Shown here: one piece after another, positions 8,006-10,082 of the stretch
Position numbering within the stretch: position 1 is the first letter of the stretch
Layout of the letters: each line of letters begins with the position of its first letter
Assembly (NCBI RefSeq): GCF_000003605.2
Contig: NW_003121911.1
Coordinates: 236,818 to 246,899 of the forward strand
Source of the DNA: Saccoglossus kowalevskii
Taxonomy: Eukaryota > Hemichordata > Enteropneusta > Harrimaniidae
DNA: 10,082 bases
Direction: 5' to 3'
Notes under the pieces: generated by a model
Databases searched by the model: none
What the model was told of the DNA's origin: nothing
Seen by the model: the letters and a program-made list of their open reading frames with translations, nothing else
Program-made: the position numbers and the translations under genes

Positions 8006-8010
8006 CTAGG
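8006..8010. repeat. Target-site duplication, right copy
   Basis: CTAGG, identical to 5210-5214. Matching duplications show that both LTRs belong to one insertion event and that the locus has not recombined with another copy. Confidence 0.88.
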
Positions 8011-8520
8011 ACAACATATGGGTTATATCTGGGTACTCAAATAGGTTTTCTTTCTTCAAAGTTATTCCCTGTGTACGTGGCTAGCAAGAATAGAGTTGTA
8101 GGATATTCGCAAAGCGTAGTGGGGAGTATTTTCTTGTTTTAAGGGCGCTGAGTTTTTCTACAGAATACATTCAACCCCTAGTCTCACAAAATGTTATTCG
8201 ACCATTGAACAACCCGTTAAAATCAATATAAGCTATGATCAAAAATCATCCAAAATCTGGTTATCCAAACTCTAATCATCACTTTATATTTTAATGATTC
8301 AAAGTATCCCAATTTTATAAAATCTTAACATATGTTCTATTTCAATATATGTGTGTGTGACCCATATTATGAATATGTATATATATATATATATATAGGT
8401 GTGTATATATATATATTATATATATATATTATTCTATTCAGAAGCGTGTATGTTTGAGGTCGCATTTGATTGGATGCGATAACAAAGTTATAGATTAATC
8501 AGATTCGTTGTTACAAACAT
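8011..8520. other. Non-coding flank with TA microsatellite
   Basis: No gene seen. An inverted CCAAT box (TGATTGG) at 8467-8473 lies about 55 bp upstream of the small frame at 8525. This is suggestive at most. Confidence 0.5.
8378..8433. repeat. TA microsatellite
   Basis: Ten perfect TA units at 8378-8397, a GTG interruption, then further TA runs to about 8433. It is self-complementary and can extrude as a cruciform. Confidence 0.9.
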
Positions 8521-8524
8521 TAAA

Positions 8525-8629
8525 ATGTCAAATATGGCGTTCTTGTTGGCAGTACTGGTCGGATGTGCCGTTCGCCAGGATTATAAAAATTGGCAAAGCT
8601 CGTACCTAAACTTTATTCAATTTTTTTAA
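8525..8629 (+). CDS. Hypothetical 34-residue frame with signal-peptide-like start
   Basis: I do not recognise this gene. ATG at 8525 (a second Met at 8534) opens a 34-codon frame ending in TAA at 8627-8629. Residues 4-15 (MAFLLAVLVGCA) form a hydrophobic core of the length expected for a secretory signal, followed by a polar stretch, RQDYKNWQSS. The local GC content is above the flanks. In animals short frames like this are often first coding exons. The only GT that could act as a donor in a phase suiting the possible exon at 9970 is at 8602-8603, and it is weak (TC|GTACCT). It could equally be a chance frame, because 34 codons is short. No promoter is evident beyond an inverted CCAAT string at 8467. 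Confidence 0.22.
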   Translation: MSNMAFLLAVLVGCAVRQDYKNWQSSYLNFIQFF

Positions 8630-8639
8630 AAATAATGCT

Positions 8640-9950
8640 AAATTATTTCTGACGTGATAGTTTCTGTGCTCTTGAATATTCATTAAATTCAATTTCAATA
8701 CATTTTAAAAGAGTTAACACCTTTCTGAGGACTCATTAGAAAAGAAAGAGAGCTGCAATGATCGTTGCTTCAGTCTTTAGATTTCTGTTTTGTTTTTTGA
8801 CGCAGAAAAACCTATTACGAAAATCATGTATTAAACTGCAGCATCAAAATATTACAATTACTTGTTTTTAAAAGGCAACTTAGTGTATCTTTGGCGGGAC
8901 GGCTACTATGGTGTTTTGGTTCGGTTACTGATCTGTGCCACTATGTGCAAACAATTGTAGTTGTATTCTTCCTGGTTTTGAATGTGCGAATTGATTTCTG
9001 ATCTATGGCCATTGGTGTATGGTTAAAATGGGCCGACAATTAAATGACATAAGCTTATTTATGGACACTAAAGTTGATTTTAAAACATGTGTGACATTTT
9101 ATATGATGGGTTGATTAAACTTCTAAAATAGGCCCTGTTAGGGCAGTTGTCACACACACCTATCTAGAGACTTTATATACGAGTAGCAGAATTGTATCTA
9201 GCCTAAAAGCCATTGCCCAAAGTAAATATATATATTTTAATATAAGTTTTGCGAGAATTCTCGTACTTTTGAGACCTTCAGTGAATACTATTTTGTTAAG
9301 TTTTTAAACATTTTTTGTGTTCTGCTTGAATGCCGTGCACGTGTGCGTGAGCGTACGCGTTGACCTTTTGAAATACTTGTATATGGTCATTGTTCTCGTA
9401 AGTTATCTGCAGATGGGCTGCATACACAAGATCTGCATAATGATCAACTTATGAATATTCATGATCTAAAACAAACAATGGTGACATCTTCGTTGTCACG
9501 TGATATTGTATGAAAGTTCCAGAACAATGTTCGAAAACGTGGCAGTGTAAAGTCCCACAATAGAGAATTCTGACATCTCGCCACTTAATGAATTTTATTC
9601 GAAATGTAAGCCGACTAACTATAAACAGCTAGGATCAAAATCTATTTAGTTTGGTTAATAGATGAAATTAAATGTATGGTTGATATAGTATTATTCCGCG
9701 CACACCTATACGCAAATTCAGAATATAGTAAAATACTAAAGCGATTGAATTGGCATTAATAATATTTCGCCTATTTTTCAGAATTCTTATTGAACAGTTA
9801 TTTTAAAAGGTTATGCACGATTTACCAAAATGTGAATAGATGAAGCGTAAATTATTGGAGTTCAACTAGTTGGAATTTATTATGACAGGTTGTTCCATTA
9901 ATTGAATGTCTAGTTTTAAGGTAAATATGTTATATATATAATGCTCATCT
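8640..9950. other. AT-rich DNA, possibly intron
   Basis: No recognisable gene. A 37-codon frame at 8758-8871 has a hydrophobic start but no other support. A CpG-rich alternating purine-pyrimidine patch lies at 9335-9360, and a 12-bp palindrome ATGAATATTCAT lies near 9452-9463. If the acceptor at 9969 is used, this stretch is intronic. Confidence 0.4.
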
Positions 9951-9969
9951 TCTTTCTCTTTATTTTCAG

Positions 9970-10082
9970 GGTGTGTATATCTATTATCCACATAAACGAG
10001 GAAAAGGCGAACGATAAGTTACACACTCTTAAGGTTAAGCATGGCACTGATGGAATTCATTTTAGGAAATGTGACGTTAGGG
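9970..10082 (+). CDS. Possible internal exon, partial, unknown gene
   Basis: The string CTCATCTTCTTTCTCTTTATTTTCAG ends at 9969 and is a textbook 3' splice acceptor: a long, nearly uninterrupted pyrimidine tract followed by CAG. Behind it one frame, with codons starting at 9971, stays open for 37 codons to the window edge, while the other two close within about 16 codons. The readable residues include EEKANDKLHTLKVKHGTDG and FRKCDV, which I do not recognise as any family. Composition is less AT-rich than the upstream DNA and codon choice is plausible. The upstream exon is not identified. A 37-codon open run has an appreciable chance probability, so the case rests mainly on the acceptor. Confidence 0.35.

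Larger units (their letters stand above)
5210..8010 (+). mobile_element. Decayed Ty1/copia-type LTR retrotransposon (GalEa-like)
   Basis: The element proper is 5215-8005 (2,791 bp) and lies between identical 5-bp copies of CTAGG (5210-5214 and 8006-8010). In order it holds a 217-bp LTR, a primer binding site, gag with a zinc-knuckle remnant, protease, integrase, reverse transcriptase, a polypurine tract and a 191-bp LTR. Integrase lying upstream of reverse transcriptase is the defining copia order, as opposed to gypsy. All coding parts are split over several frames with stops. Most of the reverse transcriptase and all of RNase H are missing, which explains the short length against the roughly 4-5 kb usual for copia elements. 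The LTRs differ at roughly 15-20% of positions by eye, so the insertion is old. It cannot move by itself. The GalEa label rests on remembered resemblance of gag and pol phrases, not on a search. Confidence 0.93.

Noticed and set aside
8758-8871. 37-codon frame with hydrophobic start
   Set aside because: Short, Phe/Leu-rich as expected from T-rich DNA, and without any supporting splice or promoter signal.
1-10082. CRISPR array, bacterial operon or tRNA/rRNA genes
   Set aside because: There are no regularly spaced perfect repeats with unique spacers, no dense coding and no rRNA- or tRNA-like sequence. The window is plainly eukaryotic repeat-rich DNA.

Overview
The window looks like non-coding, AT-rich nuclear DNA from an animal. 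It has no bacterial-style gene packing, no long open frames and many short repeats. The only clearly recognisable coding material is a decayed Ty1/copia-type LTR retrotransposon. Its gag and pol wording resembles the GalEa-like copia elements of aquatic metazoans, so a marine invertebrate (for example a mollusc) is my best guess. That is an inference and not a firm assignment.

Layout. 1-890: AT-rich DNA with no supported gene. 897-1355: a degenerate tandem repeat of about 30 bp units, in two blocks. 1400-3880: intergenic or intronic DNA with simple repeats and small inverted repeats. 3885-4110: a short CpG-richer patch with a strong hairpin. 4116-4923: an 800-bp non-autonomous DNA transposon with perfect 13-bp terminal inverted repeats between TTAA sites. 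5210-8010: the copia-type element. It has a 217-bp 5' LTR, an initiator-tRNA-Met-type primer binding site, broken gag, protease, integrase and reverse transcriptase, a polypurine tract, a 191-bp 3' LTR and an intact CTAGG target duplication. 8011-8520: a TA microsatellite and no gene. 8525-8629: a 34-codon frame with a hydrophobic, signal-peptide-like start. 9970-10082: a possible exon behind a strong polypyrimidine/AG acceptor, running off the right edge.

How it fits together. The retrotransposon is an old insertion: its LTRs differ at roughly 15-20% of aligned positions by eye, all its frames are broken, and most of the reverse transcriptase plus the RNase H domain is deleted. It cannot be autonomous. 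The DNA transposon is a separate, non-coding insertion nearby. If the acceptor at 9970 is real, much of the right-hand part of the window is intron. I see no new multi-gene system. The items most worth following are the TTAA element, the CTCF-like motif kept in both LTRs, the 30-bp periodic array and the possible host exon(s) at the right.
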